DNA of 64,000 bases, from the NCBI RefSeq assembly GCF_902499115.1, contig NZ_CABVPN010000002.1, forward strand, positions 1 through 64,000, given 5' to 3'. A program made the position numbers and the translations under genes. This document shows positions 36,901 to 44,759 of this stretch, piece by piece. Source of the DNA: Burkholderia diffusa (GTDB lineage Bacteria > Pseudomonadota > Gammaproteobacteria > Burkholderiales > Burkholderiaceae). Below the pieces are notes generated by a model, which was not told the DNA's origin, did not search any database, and was given only the letters and a program-made list of their open reading frames with translations. How positions within the stretch are numbered: the first letter of the stretch is position 1; each line of letters starts with the position of its first letter.

Positions 36901-36991
36901 GACGCGCGTCGAGGCGCTGTACGCGCCGTCCGTATACGGCCTGTGGCCGAACCCGCCGATGACCGTGAAGCCGGCCGACGCGGGCAAGTAA
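30959..36991 (+). CDS. yfhM: Bacterial alpha-2-macroglobulin (YfhM-like) with thioester motif
   Basis: A very large (2010 aa) periplasmic protease trap. After a signal or anchor helix (about residues 19-42) come a series of macroglobulin-like domains. A bait-like region follows (ELFDTLLLWNPRVTLDANGSATVEVPLNDALTRFRIVAIAAVG lies in the A2M signature domain). Next is the thioester domain with CLEQ at residues 1525-1528 (context RYPYRCLEQQTSRA). The Cys-Gln thioester captures attacking proteases. Unlike E. coli YfhM (about 1650 aa, lipoprotein) I see no lipobox, so attachment may be by the uncleaved helix. The pbpC gene starts 7 nt after the stop. The ATG at 30959 is chosen over upstream codons because it precedes the signal helix directly. 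Confidence 0.93.
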   Translation: MKQHDKHNNTNSTRHTTRLLWRIGAVTALGAAAALSLHAGAARTVSVSPQGTVTEVRQSVVKFDEPMVAFGSASAPSPARMTCNDSTAARGQGHWLDDKTWVYDFENDLPPGVRCSVALNDTLRSVAGNAVSGPRRFTFQTGGPFPVTVRPGSREIEERQVFVLKLNGPAEPRSALANIWCEAAGIGNRIPVTAADDDTRNALLDHFGLKKDAARVLTLSCAQALPASAKMQLVYGKGVASPSGIANDTERRFDFTVRAPFAASFSCERENAKAPCTPLRPLTLSFNAAISRKNAEAIKLRGPDGSLSPTFAADDHSDEVTTVTFNPPLPAQANLTIELPSGLHDVTERSLANADLFPLATRTAPMPPLAKFSSGTFGIVERFAEPDTPALVPVTLRNVEADLHVAGLNTSGAQFSNLKVDDDTAIRQWMRTVERFDNWSMTAGTIDERIPGLLRRKGQHPVYVPLQAGEKMPAPQNRRIDVRSLSLLAGEPGAQALTLPKADPKALRPFEVVGVPIEKPGFYVLELASPALGRSLLAKPSSMYVRTTVLVTNLGVHLKQGRENNLVWVTTLDKGKPVPNARIRVSDCNGDEIASGKTDVHGLLKIDGAFEPKHECSQSERFDDYFVSARVDDPRTGPDMAFVSSNWNRGIESWRFNVPTDTDSAPTVRAHTVFDRTLLRAGETVSMKHFLRTETLQSLAYPAQYPTRVTIRHLGSDQTYKLPLTWSADHSADTRFTLPPAAKLGEYSVSLEGGPDDAPTASYYSGSFRVEAFRLPVLKGSIGARDAQKSPLVAVKEAPLAVQIDYVSGGGASNLPVQVSALMKWASPPFADRFEDFSFTPYRPERSDGNADDDAQDGDSASAANNDPDATRLIADKLPLTLDRNGAGTVTLKGLPDVDAPKRIALEATFADPNGEVQTIRGDTILWPAAVVAGIKAGRWVSVGQRVPVQALAVDLQGKPRASVAVEIKGVAHITTSSRKRMVGGFYAYDNKSDTRDLGVLCSGKTDDKGRMACDATLEQAGNIQLIAVAKDGDGRTSNASTSVWVTREDELWFGGDNTDRIDVIPEKTSYEAGETARFQVRMPFRYATALVAVERGGVMETHIVELNGKNPTVDLKVGESWGPNVYVSVLALRGRIREVPWYSFFTWGWKAPVEWARAFWREGRHYEAPTAFVDLSKPAFRYGLGEIKVGTGVHRLGVSVTTDATRYTVRSKAQAHVKVTLPNGQPAPAGTQIAVAAVDEALLELMPNNSWDLLDAMLQRRAYGVETATAQMEIVGRRHFGRKAVPAGGGGGSSPTRELFDTLLLWNPRVTLDANGSATVEVPLNDALTRFRIVAIAAVGPDRFGTGSTSIRSTQDLQLISGLPPLVREGDAFRAQVTLRNTTDRAMQVVVTPRVTGLDVAPQTVSLAANAATEVAWTITVPEQALDAAGALNWRIEAAEQGGKRASDALAVAQKVVPALPVTVQQATLTQVDGTLTVPVSAPAGAINNAQGAPRGGIAVSLQSKLADGLPGVRRWFERYPYRCLEQQTSRAIGLHDAAQWQALVARMPVYLDSDGLASYFPPSSDDAHYGSPTLSSYLLVVADEAARLDARFALPEDLRTQLEAGLARFVDGRIERNAWAPRQDRDLRKLAAIEALSRYGAAQGRMLGSIEIAPNQWPTSAVIDYHAILTRVKDIPQRDEKRAQVEQILRARLTYQGTQLVFSTARDDDLWWLMTSNETNAARLALEFAGDPAWKDEMPRIATGLLALQRQGAWQTTTSNALGQLAIERFSRTYESTPVAGTTKVALGGNERAISWSQPPAPADAPASATAATRAAAARSVLMPWPRAAQAPATLSVIQDGTGRPWATVESLAAVPLRAPFAAGYRITKTVTPVSPAVKGVLTRGDVVRVHLDIDAQSDMTWVVVNDPIPSGATILGSGLGRDSEAATQGEKSPDGAWPAFIERDFDGYRAYYDYLPKGKLSVEYTVRLNNVGTFGLPPTRVEALYAPSVYGLWPNPPMTVKPADAGK

Positions 36992-36998
36992 CGAGTAC

Positions 36999-39239
36999 GT
37001 GATGATCGATCGTGTATTGCCGCGGCCGGTGCGTTTCGCCGGCCGCGTATTCGTCGCCGTCGTGCTCGGCGCGCCGCTGGTCGCGCACGCGCTGCCCGGC
37101 TACGACGACGTGCGCCGCAACTGGCGCAGTTCCGACTGGGTGCTGCTCGCGCGCGACGGCACGCCGCTGCAGCGCACGCGCGTCGACCTCACCGAACGGC
37201 GCGGCGACTGGGTATCGCTCGCCGACGTGTCGCCCGCATTCCGCGAGGCGATCGTCGTGTCCGAGGACAAGCGTTTCTACGAACACAGTGGCGTCGACTG
37301 GCGCGGGATCGCCGGCGCGGCGTGGGGCAATCTGTGGAACGAGCGCACGCGCGGCGCGTCGACCGTGACGATGCAGCTCGCCGGGCTGCTCAGCGATTCG
37401 CCGCGCCGCTCAGGCCAGCGCTCGCTGCCGCAGAAGGCCACGCAGGCGATGAACGCGCTGCTGCTCGAGCGCGGCTGGCGCAAGGACCAGATCCTCGAGG
37501 CCTACCTGAATCTCGTGCCGTTCCGCGGCGAGACGGTCGGGCTCGCCGCGCTGTCGCAGGTGCTGTTCGGCAAGGCGCCGTCCGGCCTCGACGCGCGTGA
37601 AGCCGCGATCGCGGCCGCGCTGGTGCGGGCTCCCAACGCGGCAAGCGCGAAGGTCGCCGAGCGTGCGTGCCGGATCCTGCGCGACATGCACGCGGAACAG
37701 GCGTGCGCATCGCTCGACGGCTACGTGCAGCTCGTGATCGCACGCCCGGCCAACGCCGTGCGCGACGACGGCGCCGCCCTCGCCCCGCACTTCGCGCGCC
37801 GCATCGCGGCCGAAGTCAGACCGGCGGCCGGCGCGCAGGTGCGCACGACGCTCGATGCGCCGCTGCAGCGCTTCGCGCGCGACACGCTGACGCGCGCGCT
37901 GACCGAGCTCAACGCGCCCGCGCACCGGCGCAACGTGCAGGACGGCGCGGTCGTCGTGATCGACAACGCGACCGGCGAGATTCGCGCATGGGTCGGTTCG
38001 TCGGGGGCGCTGTCGAGCGCGCGCGACGTCGACGCCGTGCTCGCGCCGCGCCAGGCCGGCTCGACGCTCAAGCCGTTCCTCTATGCGCAGGCGATCGACG
38101 AGAAACGGCTGACCGCCGCATCGCTGCTCGACGACGCACCGATCAACCTCGCGGCCGGTGGCGGACTCTACATTCCGCAGAACTACGACAAGGATTTCAA
38201 GGGCTGGGTGAGCGTGCGCAGCGCGCTCGGCGGCTCGCTGAACGTGCCGGCCGTGCGCACGCTCGTGCTCGTCACGCCGCACCGCTTCGCGCGCACGCTG
38301 ACCGCGCTCGGCCTGCCGCTGGCGCAGGAAGGCGATTACTACGGCTTCAGCCTTGCGCTCGGCAGCGCGGACGTCACGCTGCTGTCGCTGACCAACGCGT
38401 ATCGCGCGCTCGCGAACGGCGGTGTCGCGCGCAAGATCGTCGACTTGCCCGCGCCGTCGCCCACGTCCGGCATATCGGGATCGGGGCGCACGGACAACGG
38501 CACGCGCGTATTCAGCGAAGCAGCCAGCTTCGTCGTCACCGACATCCTCTCCGACAACAACGCGCGCGTGCGCACATTCGGCTTCGACAATCCGCTCGCG
38601 ACGCGCTTCTTCTCGGCGGTGAAGACCGGCACGAGCAAGGACATGCGCGACAACTGGACGGTGGGCTTCACATCGCGCTATACGGTCGGCGTGTGGGTCG
38701 GCAATGCGGACGGCTCGCCAATGTGGGACGTGTCAGGGGTGACGGGCGCGTCGCCCGTGTGGTCGGCCGTCGTCGGCTACCTGCACCGCGACCTGCCGAG
38801 CCGCGCGCCACGTCCGCCGGCCGGTGTCGAAACGCGCCGCATCACGTTCGAGCGCGACGTCGAGCCGTCGCGCGACGAGTGGTTCATCGCGGGCACGGCG
38901 CTCGACACGATCCGGCTCGCGGCGCCCGTCACGCCGGGCAAGGACGGCGCGCGCGCACCGCTGACGATCGGTGCGCCGACCGACGGCACGATCTTCGCGA
39001 TCGACCCGGACATTCCGCCGAAGAACCAGCGGATCTGGTTCGAGCGGTCTTCCGGGCATGCGGCGCGGTTCGCGTGGCGGCTCGACGACAAGGTGATCGG
39101 GCACGCCGACCGCCTCGCGTGGATGCCGTGGCCGGGAAGGCACCGGCTGGAACTCGTCGACGCGCGCGGCAACGTGGCGGATGCGATCGGCTTCGAGGTG
39201 CGCGGGGCGTTCGCGAAGCCGGCCGCGCGCAAGCCCTGA
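36999..39239 (+). CDS. pbpC: Penicillin-binding protein 1C
   Basis: A 746-aa class A-type PBP1C. The glycosyltransferase domain (about residues 60-230) has the catalytic Glu in VVSEDKRFYEHSGVDW (Glu89) and RGASTVTMQLAGLL. The transpeptidase domain shows the active-site Ser355-TLK, GGSLNVPAV as SxN and KTGTS at residue 542. A C-terminal BiPBP domain follows (about 650-740), a PbpC hallmark. The neighbouring alpha-2-macroglobulin is thought to protect the envelope while PbpC repairs peptidoglycan. Two adjacent ATGs (36999 and 37002) are possible starts. Confidence 0.94.
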   Translation: MMIDRVLPRPVRFAGRVFVAVVLGAPLVAHALPGYDDVRRNWRSSDWVLLARDGTPLQRTRVDLTERRGDWVSLADVSPAFREAIVVSEDKRFYEHSGVDWRGIAGAAWGNLWNERTRGASTVTMQLAGLLSDSPRRSGQRSLPQKATQAMNALLLERGWRKDQILEAYLNLVPFRGETVGLAALSQVLFGKAPSGLDAREAAIAAALVRAPNAASAKVAERACRILRDMHAEQACASLDGYVQLVIARPANAVRDDGAALAPHFARRIAAEVRPAAGAQVRTTLDAPLQRFARDTLTRALTELNAPAHRRNVQDGAVVVIDNATGEIRAWVGSSGALSSARDVDAVLAPRQAGSTLKPFLYAQAIDEKRLTAASLLDDAPINLAAGGGLYIPQNYDKDFKGWVSVRSALGGSLNVPAVRTLVLVTPHRFARTLTALGLPLAQEGDYYGFSLALGSADVTLLSLTNAYRALANGGVARKIVDLPAPSPTSGISGSGRTDNGTRVFSEAASFVVTDILSDNNARVRTFGFDNPLATRFFSAVKTGTSKDMRDNWTVGFTSRYTVGVWVGNADGSPMWDVSGVTGASPVWSAVVGYLHRDLPSRAPRPPAGVETRRITFERDVEPSRDEWFIAGTALDTIRLAAPVTPGKDGARAPLTIGAPTDGTIFAIDPDIPPKNQRIWFERSSGHAARFAWRLDDKVIGHADRLAWMPWPGRHRLELVDARGNVADAIGFEVRGAFAKPAARKP

Positions 39240-39256
39240 GTGCGCGGGCAGGCCGC

Positions 39257-39877
39257 TTACTGACCGGCTGCGTTCGTCTTCGGCGGCTGATTGGAGAAGT
39301 CGATGACGGGCGCGGTCGAAATCGCGGATTCGTTCGCGACGCTGAAGTTCGGGCGCGGCTGATAGCCGAAGATCCGCGCGATCACGACACCCGGGAACTG
39401 GCGGATCTGCACGTTGTACTGCTGCACCGTCTTGATGTAGCGGCCGCGCGCGACCGCGATGCGGTTTTCGGTGCCTTCGAGCTGCGTCTGCAGATCGCGA
39501 AACGCCTCGTTCGCCTTCAGCTCCGGATATCGCTCCGACACCACCATCAGCCGGCTCAGCGCGCCCGATAGTTCACCCTGCCGCTGATCGAACGCCGCCA
39601 ACGCGGCGGGATCCTTTGCCATCTCCGGCGTCATCTGCACGCTGCCCACGCGCGCGCGGGCCGACGCCACCTCGGTCAGCACGCGTTGCTCGTGCGACGC
39701 GTAGCCCTTCACCGACGCGGCAAGGTTCGGCACGAGGTCGGCACGACGCTGATACTGGTTCAGCACCTCCGACCACGCGGCGTTAACGTCCTCATCCGAC
39801 GACTGGATCGCGTTGTAGCCGCAACCGGCGAGCGGCGCGAGCACGCAGCACACGAGCAGGATTCGAAACCATTTCAT
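39257..39877 (-). CDS. lemA: LemA-family lipoprotein
   Basis: A 206-aa LemA protein. The N-terminus has a signal with a lipobox (LAPLAGC, Cys near residue 19). The chain continues with NAAWSEVLNQYQRRADLVPNLAASVKGYASHE, the LemA core, then AFRDLQTQLEGTENRIAVARGRY and VQQYNVQIRQFPGVVIARIFGY. The helical bundle faces the periplasm. Function is unknown at the biochemical level. It is 80 bp downstream of a TPM-domain protein, the common LemA/TPM pairing. Confidence 0.93.
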   Translation of the reverse strand: MKWFRILLVCCVLAPLAGCGYNAIQSSDEDVNAAWSEVLNQYQRRADLVPNLAASVKGYASHEQRVLTEVASARARVGSVQMTPEMAKDPAALAAFDQRQGELSGALSRLMVVSERYPELKANEAFRDLQTQLEGTENRIAVARGRYIKTVQQYNVQIRQFPGVVIARIFGYQPRPNFSVANESAISTAPVIDFSNQPPKTNAAGQ

Positions 39878-39957
39878 TGTTTGTGACTTCCGGTTGAACG
39901 CTCCGGCTGGAGCGGTAAGTTGAAAAGAAACGTTCGCGCACGCGCCGCGCACGGCGG

Positions 39958-41343
39958 TTACCAGCGGCCCGATGCCCCGCCGCCGCCGCTCGAGCCGCCA
40001 CCGCCGGTGAATGAGTCGGACGAACTGGAACTGGAGCTGGACGAGCCCGAGCCGGACGATGGCCATTTGAAGGACGAAGACGAAGACGAGGACGTGGAGC
40101 TGGATGACGACCCATCGCTGCCCGTCAGTTTTTCGACGATCCACAGGATCGCCACCACCACGCAGAAGACCGCCACCAGAACCTCGCCGGGCGAATATCC
40201 CATCAGATGCCCGATCCCGATCAACGCCAGCAACGTCCCGCCGATGATCGCCGTATTCTTGCGCACGCGTGCCGAGCGAACGACGCCGATACCGAGCAGC
40301 CACGCACCGACACCGATGCTCGTCGGGACGATCGCCAGCGCACCCAGGATCGCTTCCAGATCGCCTCGGAAAATCGCGCCGACCGGCAACATCGCAGCCG
40401 GCACGATCGTCGCGACGAGAAAGCTGGCCGGCAACATCACCTGCCAACGCAGCTTGCGCCATTCGGTGACGACACCCAGCGTGACGCCGGTCAGGCCGAG
40501 CAGCAACCAGAACAGGAAGCTCCCGACGTCGTCGGGGGGAGTCTCCGGCAAGCCGTTCGACAGCCGCTTCGCATCGCCGGACGCCGCGCGCCGAGCGTCC
40601 TCGTCGGGCAGTGCGCTATCCGACGCCGCCATTTGCGGCGGCGTCATCTCCCGCACCAGTGCATCGACCGTATCGCTCACGCCGGCTTCGATACGCTTCT
40701 CGCGAAACGCCGGCACGATGCGCTCGCGGATGATTCGCCCTGCGACGATGTCCGGAATCGCGCCTTCGAGGCCGTATCCGACCTCGATCCGGACGGTGCG
40801 ATCGTTCAGTGCGGCGACCAGCAGCAAACCGTTGTCGATCTTGCTCTCGCCGAGACGCCATTTCTCGAACACCGTGGTCGCGAACTGCTCGATGGTCGCG
40901 TGGCCGGTCGACCCGACCAGCAGGATCGCCATCTGCAGGCCGAGCCGGCGCTCGAGATCGGCGAGACGGTCGGTCAATTCGGACGCACAGGCGACACTGA
41001 GCACGCCCGTCATGTCGGTCACGCGGCCTGTCAGCGGCGGCGCCGCTTCGGGGTCGTGGGCCACGGGATAGGAGGCTGCGGCAGCCACGTTCGTGCAGGC
41101 CGACGGCGCATTGGCTACCGACGGAATCGCGCCATCGCCGGCGTCGGCCGGGGCGGCGAAGGCCGGGACGCAAAGGAACGCCGCGCCGGCCAGCAGCGCG
41201 GCGGCCACCGCCGCGTTGCCGATGCGGGCCTTGCCGCGGATACGCGCGGGTCGCACCGCATCGCGGGGCGTGCATGCCATCGATGCCGGATCGCCCTCGC
41301 AATCCGGGAGGCTTGACCGCCCCATCAGTCGTTTCAGGTTCAT
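39958..41343 (-). CDS. TPM-domain membrane protein (YgcG-like) with Ser/Gly-rich tail
   Basis: A 461-aa protein. After a signal/anchor helix (about residues 45-65) comes a TPM domain, about 100-245, with GRVTDMTGVLSVACASELTDRLADLERR, STGHATIEQFATTVFEKWRLGESKIDNGLLLVAALNDR and VGYGLEGAIPDIVAGRII. Then several membrane helices (about 285-400) precede a low-complexity tail of Ser followed by Gly-Ser-Gly-Gly repeats ending GASGRW, typical for the family. TPM domains have weak phosphatase activity and work with LemA in envelope processes that are not well defined. The ATG at 41343 starts close to the signal; two further in-frame Met codons follow. Confidence 0.88.
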   Translation of the reverse strand: MNLKRLMGRSSLPDCEGDPASMACTPRDAVRPARIRGKARIGNAAVAAALLAGAAFLCVPAFAAPADAGDGAIPSVANAPSACTNVAAAASYPVAHDPEAAPPLTGRVTDMTGVLSVACASELTDRLADLERRLGLQMAILLVGSTGHATIEQFATTVFEKWRLGESKIDNGLLLVAALNDRTVRIEVGYGLEGAIPDIVAGRIIRERIVPAFREKRIEAGVSDTVDALVREMTPPQMAASDSALPDEDARRAASGDAKRLSNGLPETPPDDVGSFLFWLLLGLTGVTLGVVTEWRKLRWQVMLPASFLVATIVPAAMLPVGAIFRGDLEAILGALAIVPTSIGVGAWLLGIGVVRSARVRKNTAIIGGTLLALIGIGHLMGYSPGEVLVAVFCVVVAILWIVEKLTGSDGSSSSSTSSSSSSSFKWPSSGSGSSSSSSSSSDSFTGGGGSSGGGGASGRW

Positions 41344-41575
41344 GTCGGAAACGGCGCACCAGTTCCGTCGGGAACGGCGCGTTCTCTCGTCGTTTTTTAA
41401 TCGTCCCGCAGCATAACCAATTGCGAAGGGAATCGAAAGGTTCAGGACCCGGCACGTTCGGCCGCGTCCCGTCAGGAAAACGGGCAAGCACCGCCCGGAT
41501 TCGAGACATAAAATAGGAGCGGCACCGCCCCGCCGGCGCCCACCGGTTGCTTCACTCGCCCAAAGGCCCGCGACC

Positions 41576-42268
41576 ATGAACCTTCGCCACCCGCACTTCG
41601 TCCGCCCCGCGCTGGGCACCGCCTGCGTCGCCGCCGTCGCGGCACTTGCAGGCTGCAACGGCGACGCCTGCTTCGGCGTCGACGTCTGCTTCAACAACAC
41701 CAACACGCAGACCATCGCGCTGTCGGGCACGGCCGCCACGGGCGTCGCGCTCGCGAGCGCGTCGGTGACGGTCAGTTGCGCGCAAGGCTCGGCGACGACG
41801 CTGACCGACGGCGGCGGCAACTACCGCGTGACGGTCAACGCCGTGCTGCCGTGCGTGATCACCGTCGCATCTAACGGCACGAGCCTGCATTCGCTCGCCT
41901 ACGCGGGCGGCACCTTCAACACGACGCCCGAGACCGAGCTGATGCTCGTCTATCTCGCCGCGCAACTCGGCACCAACACGGCCGGGCTGATCGGCAATTT
42001 CCAGGGGAATGCGCACTTCCAGAGCGTAATGGGCAGCCCGGGTGCGGTGCAGGCCGCGCAATCGGCGGTCGTGACGAATCTGAAGCAGCGCTATTCGGTC
42101 ACACTGTCGACACCGGCCTTCCTGACGACGCCGTTCGTGGTCGGCCAGCCGGGCGTCGACAGCGATCTAGACGCGCTGGCCAAGGCCGGCGCGATCGATT
42201 CGAACGGAATGCCGGATCCGGCCGCGATTTCGCTGCTGGCGCAAGCGGGCGCGGCGCAGCCGCTGTGA
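41576..42268 (+). CDS. Hypothetical lipoprotein
   Basis: A 230-aa protein with a lipoprotein signal (AVAALAGCNG, Cys near residue 28) followed by a short Cys-rich stretch (GDACFGVDVCFNN). The rest has a carboxypeptidase-regulatory/Ig-like feel: LSGTAATGVALASASVTVSC...TLTDGGGNYRVTVNAVLPCVITV, the pattern of a surface-exposed beta-sandwich. A helical C-terminal half follows. I cannot name a family. It stands alone and is convergent with the MFS gene. Confidence 0.75.
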   Translation: MNLRHPHFVRPALGTACVAAVAALAGCNGDACFGVDVCFNNTNTQTIALSGTAATGVALASASVTVSCAQGSATTLTDGGGNYRVTVNAVLPCVITVASNGTSLHSLAYAGGTFNTTPETELMLVYLAAQLGTNTAGLIGNFQGNAHFQSVMGSPGAVQAAQSAVVTNLKQRYSVTLSTPAFLTTPFVVGQPGVDSDLDALAKAGAIDSNGMPDPAAISLLAQAGAAQPL

Positions 42269-42275
42269 GCGGCCG

Positions 42276-42294
42276 GCGTGCCGTTGCGGCACGC
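42276..42294. terminator. Hairpin between the lipoprotein and Bcr/CflA genes
   Basis: GCGTGCCG and CGGCACGC pair around TTG, 7 nt after the lipoprotein stop and 20 nt from the opposing MFS stop. No strong T-run is present; a bidirectional stop is possible. Confidence 0.45.
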
Positions 42295-42314
42295 GTTCAC
42301 GCGGCCTATATGGC

Positions 42315-43562
42315 TTACGCGGCTTCCCCGCGCCCGCACGCCACGCTCGCGGCCTGCTGCTGCGTCAGGTAGCGCAGCAGCTTCGTCACCATCCACACGA
42401 CGATAAACGACAGCGCGACGAAGAACACAGCGAGCGGCGTCAGCACCTGCACCGACACGAAGCCGGCGAGGCCCATCATCGCGGACGACACGAGCAGCAG
42501 CGCGCACCCGAGGATCGCACTCGTCAGCCCCGCGATATGCGGAAACAGCGAATTGCCCTTGGCCATCAGCGTCGGATACATCGCGCCCGCGCAAAAGCCC
42601 ATCACGAGCACCGGCGTCGCGAGCGTCCACACGCGCAGGCCGACGGTCAGCGCCAGCACGAGCATCGCGACCGCCGCGACCGCCATCACGCGTGCACCGA
42701 TGCGCAGCCGCTGCTCGGCACTCGGCAGCCCGCGCCCGTGAATCCGGTTCGACAGCCCGCCGAGGAAATACATCAGTCCGATCCCGAGCGCGAGATAGCC
42801 GAAGAAGGTCGGCGGTTTGTGCAGCGTGGTCTGCACCATGAACGGCCCGACGATGTTGAACACCAGCAGGATGCTGTAGCACAGCCCCTGCGCGAGGAAG
42901 CAGCTCTGGAACACCGGGCTCGCGAGCACCTTGCCCGCGTTCGCCATCAGCGTGCGTGGCTCGAGATGGACCGGTTTCGGCAAGGTTTCGCGATAGCGCC
43001 ACAGCAGCGCCCACATCACCAGCGAGTACACCAGCAGGAACACGAGGCACGCGCGCCAGCCGAACCATTCCTGAAGGTGCGCGCCGATCACCGGCGCGAT
43101 GATCGGCGCGAGCCCCCACGCGATCGACATGTACGTAAACGCATGCATCAGCGCCTGGCCCGAGAACGAGTCGGTGATGATCGCCTTCGCGAGCAGGTTC
43201 GTGGTCGCGATCCCGAAGCCCTGCAGGCAGCGCGCCAGCACGAATGTCTCCAGGTTCGGCGCGCCGAGCGACAGCAGGCAGCCGATCGTGTAGATGACGA
43301 GCCCGAACGCAAGCACGCGCTTGCGCCCGTACGCATCGGCGACCGGGCCGAAGATCAGCTGGCCGAGCGCGTAGGCGGCCATGTAGCCGGAGACGCTCGA
43401 CTGGATCGCCTGCGGCGTGGTCGCGAACGAGCGCGCCATGTCGGGCAGCGCGGGCACGTAGATGTCGATCGCGAGCTGGCCGGCGGAGGCGAACAGGCAG
43501 ATCAGGAACAACAGGAAGCGCGGCGAGTTCGATTCGCGCGCGGGTGTGAGCGAGGCGTTCAT
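42315..43562 (-). CDS. MFS drug efflux pump, Bcr/CflA family
   Basis: A 415-aa, 12-helix exporter of the DHA1 Bcr/CflA subgroup. Signature stretches are LFASAGQLAIDIYVPALPDMA in helix 1, QLIFGPVADAYGRKRVLAFGLVIYTIGCLLSLGAPNLETFVLARCLQGFG, and AWGLAPIIAPVIGAHLQEWFGWRACLVFL in helix 5 (antiporter motif C). Substrates of relatives include bicyclomycin, chloramphenicol and sulfonamides. The start MNASLTPARES is the first Met before helix 1. It stands alone; no regulator is adjacent. Confidence 0.92.
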   Translation of the reverse strand: MNASLTPARESNSPRFLLFLICLFASAGQLAIDIYVPALPDMARSFATTPQAIQSSVSGYMAAYALGQLIFGPVADAYGRKRVLAFGLVIYTIGCLLSLGAPNLETFVLARCLQGFGIATTNLLAKAIITDSFSGQALMHAFTYMSIAWGLAPIIAPVIGAHLQEWFGWRACLVFLLVYSLVMWALLWRYRETLPKPVHLEPRTLMANAGKVLASPVFQSCFLAQGLCYSILLVFNIVGPFMVQTTLHKPPTFFGYLALGIGLMYFLGGLSNRIHGRGLPSAEQRLRIGARVMAVAAVAMLVLALTVGLRVWTLATPVLVMGFCAGAMYPTLMAKGNSLFPHIAGLTSAILGCALLLVSSAMMGLAGFVSVQVLTPLAVFFVALSFIVVWMVTKLLRYLTQQQAASVACGRGEAA

Positions 43563-43862
43563 GACAACCGGGAAAGATTCGGACGGCGGCGACACGCGCC
43601 GTGCTGTTCGAACAACGAACAACGGTGCGCGGCGAAGTGCGTATTGTGCCTGTTGTTGCGCAGCGCGACAGGAATCCCATGGCGCGGGCACGGTTGAATG
43701 CCGATTTCGGCACAGTCTCCGCCTGACAGGCCGGCAGCGCCCGGGCCGGAAATCAGGTCTGACGCACACTTTCGCCGCGCCAGCGAGCGCACCAGAAACG
43801 GAAACCGCCGGCATCTGCCGGCGGCTTTTCATGTGCGATGCAATACCACGACGACGCTTCGA
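43563..43862. other. Intergenic region between two minus-strand genes
   Basis: 300 bp upstream of the Bcr/CflA gene. The portion near 43600-43700 is the likely promoter region. The rest contains only the terminator of the amino-acid binding protein at 43805-43824. No ORF is credible. Confidence 0.5.
43805..43824 (-). terminator. Intrinsic terminator after the amino-acid binding protein
   Basis: CCGCCGGCA and TGCCGGCGG form a 9-bp GC-rich stem with a tight loop, 38 nt past the gene's stop. On the minus strand it is followed by TTTCCGTTT. On the plus strand CTTTTC follows, so it could act both ways. Confidence 0.7.
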
Positions 43863-44759
43863 TCAGTATTGCGCCTGATCCGTCGGATTCCTGAACAGCT
43901 GCTTCATCTCCGGCGACAGCGGATAATTGAGGCTCACGCCCTTCGGCGGAATCGGCTGCATGAACCACTGGTCATAGAGCTTCTCGGCCGCGCCGGAGGT
44001 CTGCATCTTCGCGATCACGCCATCGACCACGCGCTTGAACGCCGGATCGTCCTTGCGCATCATGCACGCGTAGTTTTCGTGAACCAGCGGCGTGCCCGTC
44101 ACCGTGTACGCACCCGGATTGCGGTCCTTTGCGATCTCGCCATACAGCAGGGGCTCGTCCATCACGAACGCGACCGCGCGCCCCGTCGTGACGTTCATGA
44201 ACGCTTCAGCGTGGTCCTTCGCGCTGATGATCGTCATGTTCATCCCCTTCTCCTCGTTGAGCTTGCGCAGCAGGCGCTCGTCGGACGTGCCGGCCGTCGT
44301 CGCGACCGTCTTGCCGGCCAGGTCCGTGAAGTCCTTCACACCCGAATCCTTGCGCGTGCTGAAGCGGATCCCGTACAGGAAAATACTGTTCGAGAACGCG
44401 GCCTGCTTCTGCCGCTCCAGCGTGTTGGTCGTCGACCCGCACTCGAAGTCGATCGTGCCGTTCTGCAGCAGCGGAATCCGGTTCTGCGACGTAATCGGGA
44501 TTTCCTTCACCGTCAGATTCGGCGTCTTCAGCTCGGCCTTGAGCGCATCGATGATGCGCGCCGCGATGTCGCGCGAGTAACCGATGTTCTTCTGCTGGTT
44601 GTCCGAATACGAGAACGGTACCGACGATTCGCGGATACCCAGCGACACGATGCCCGTGTCCTTGATCTTCTTCAGCGTGCCGGTGAGCGCCTGCGCATGC
44701 GCGGTGCCCGCCAGCGCGCAGGTCAGCGCGACGGCCAGCCAACGGAAGCGGCGATCCAT
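43863..44759 (-). CDS. gltI: ABC transporter amino-acid binding protein, GltI-like (glutamate/aspartate)
   Basis: A 298-aa periplasmic binding protein of the SBP_bac_3 family. The signal peptide ends AGTAHAQA. The mature chain has ALTGTLKKIKDTGIVSLGIRESSVPFSYSD, IPITSQNRIPLLQNGTIDFECGSTTNTLERQKQAAFSNSIF and DLAGKTVATTAGTSDERLL. These are the signatures of the GltI/DEBP group that binds glutamate and aspartate. No permease or ATPase genes flank it, so it is an orphan here and must work with components encoded elsewhere. A terminator follows closely. Confidence 0.9.
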   Translation of the reverse strand: MDRRFRWLAVALTCALAGTAHAQALTGTLKKIKDTGIVSLGIRESSVPFSYSDNQQKNIGYSRDIAARIIDALKAELKTPNLTVKEIPITSQNRIPLLQNGTIDFECGSTTNTLERQKQAAFSNSIFLYGIRFSTRKDSGVKDFTDLAGKTVATTAGTSDERLLRKLNEEKGMNMTIISAKDHAEAFMNVTTGRAVAFVMDEPLLYGEIAKDRNPGAYTVTGTPLVHENYACMMRKDDPAFKRVVDGVIAKMQTSGAAEKLYDQWFMQPIPPKGVSLNYPLSPEMKQLFRNPTDQAQY

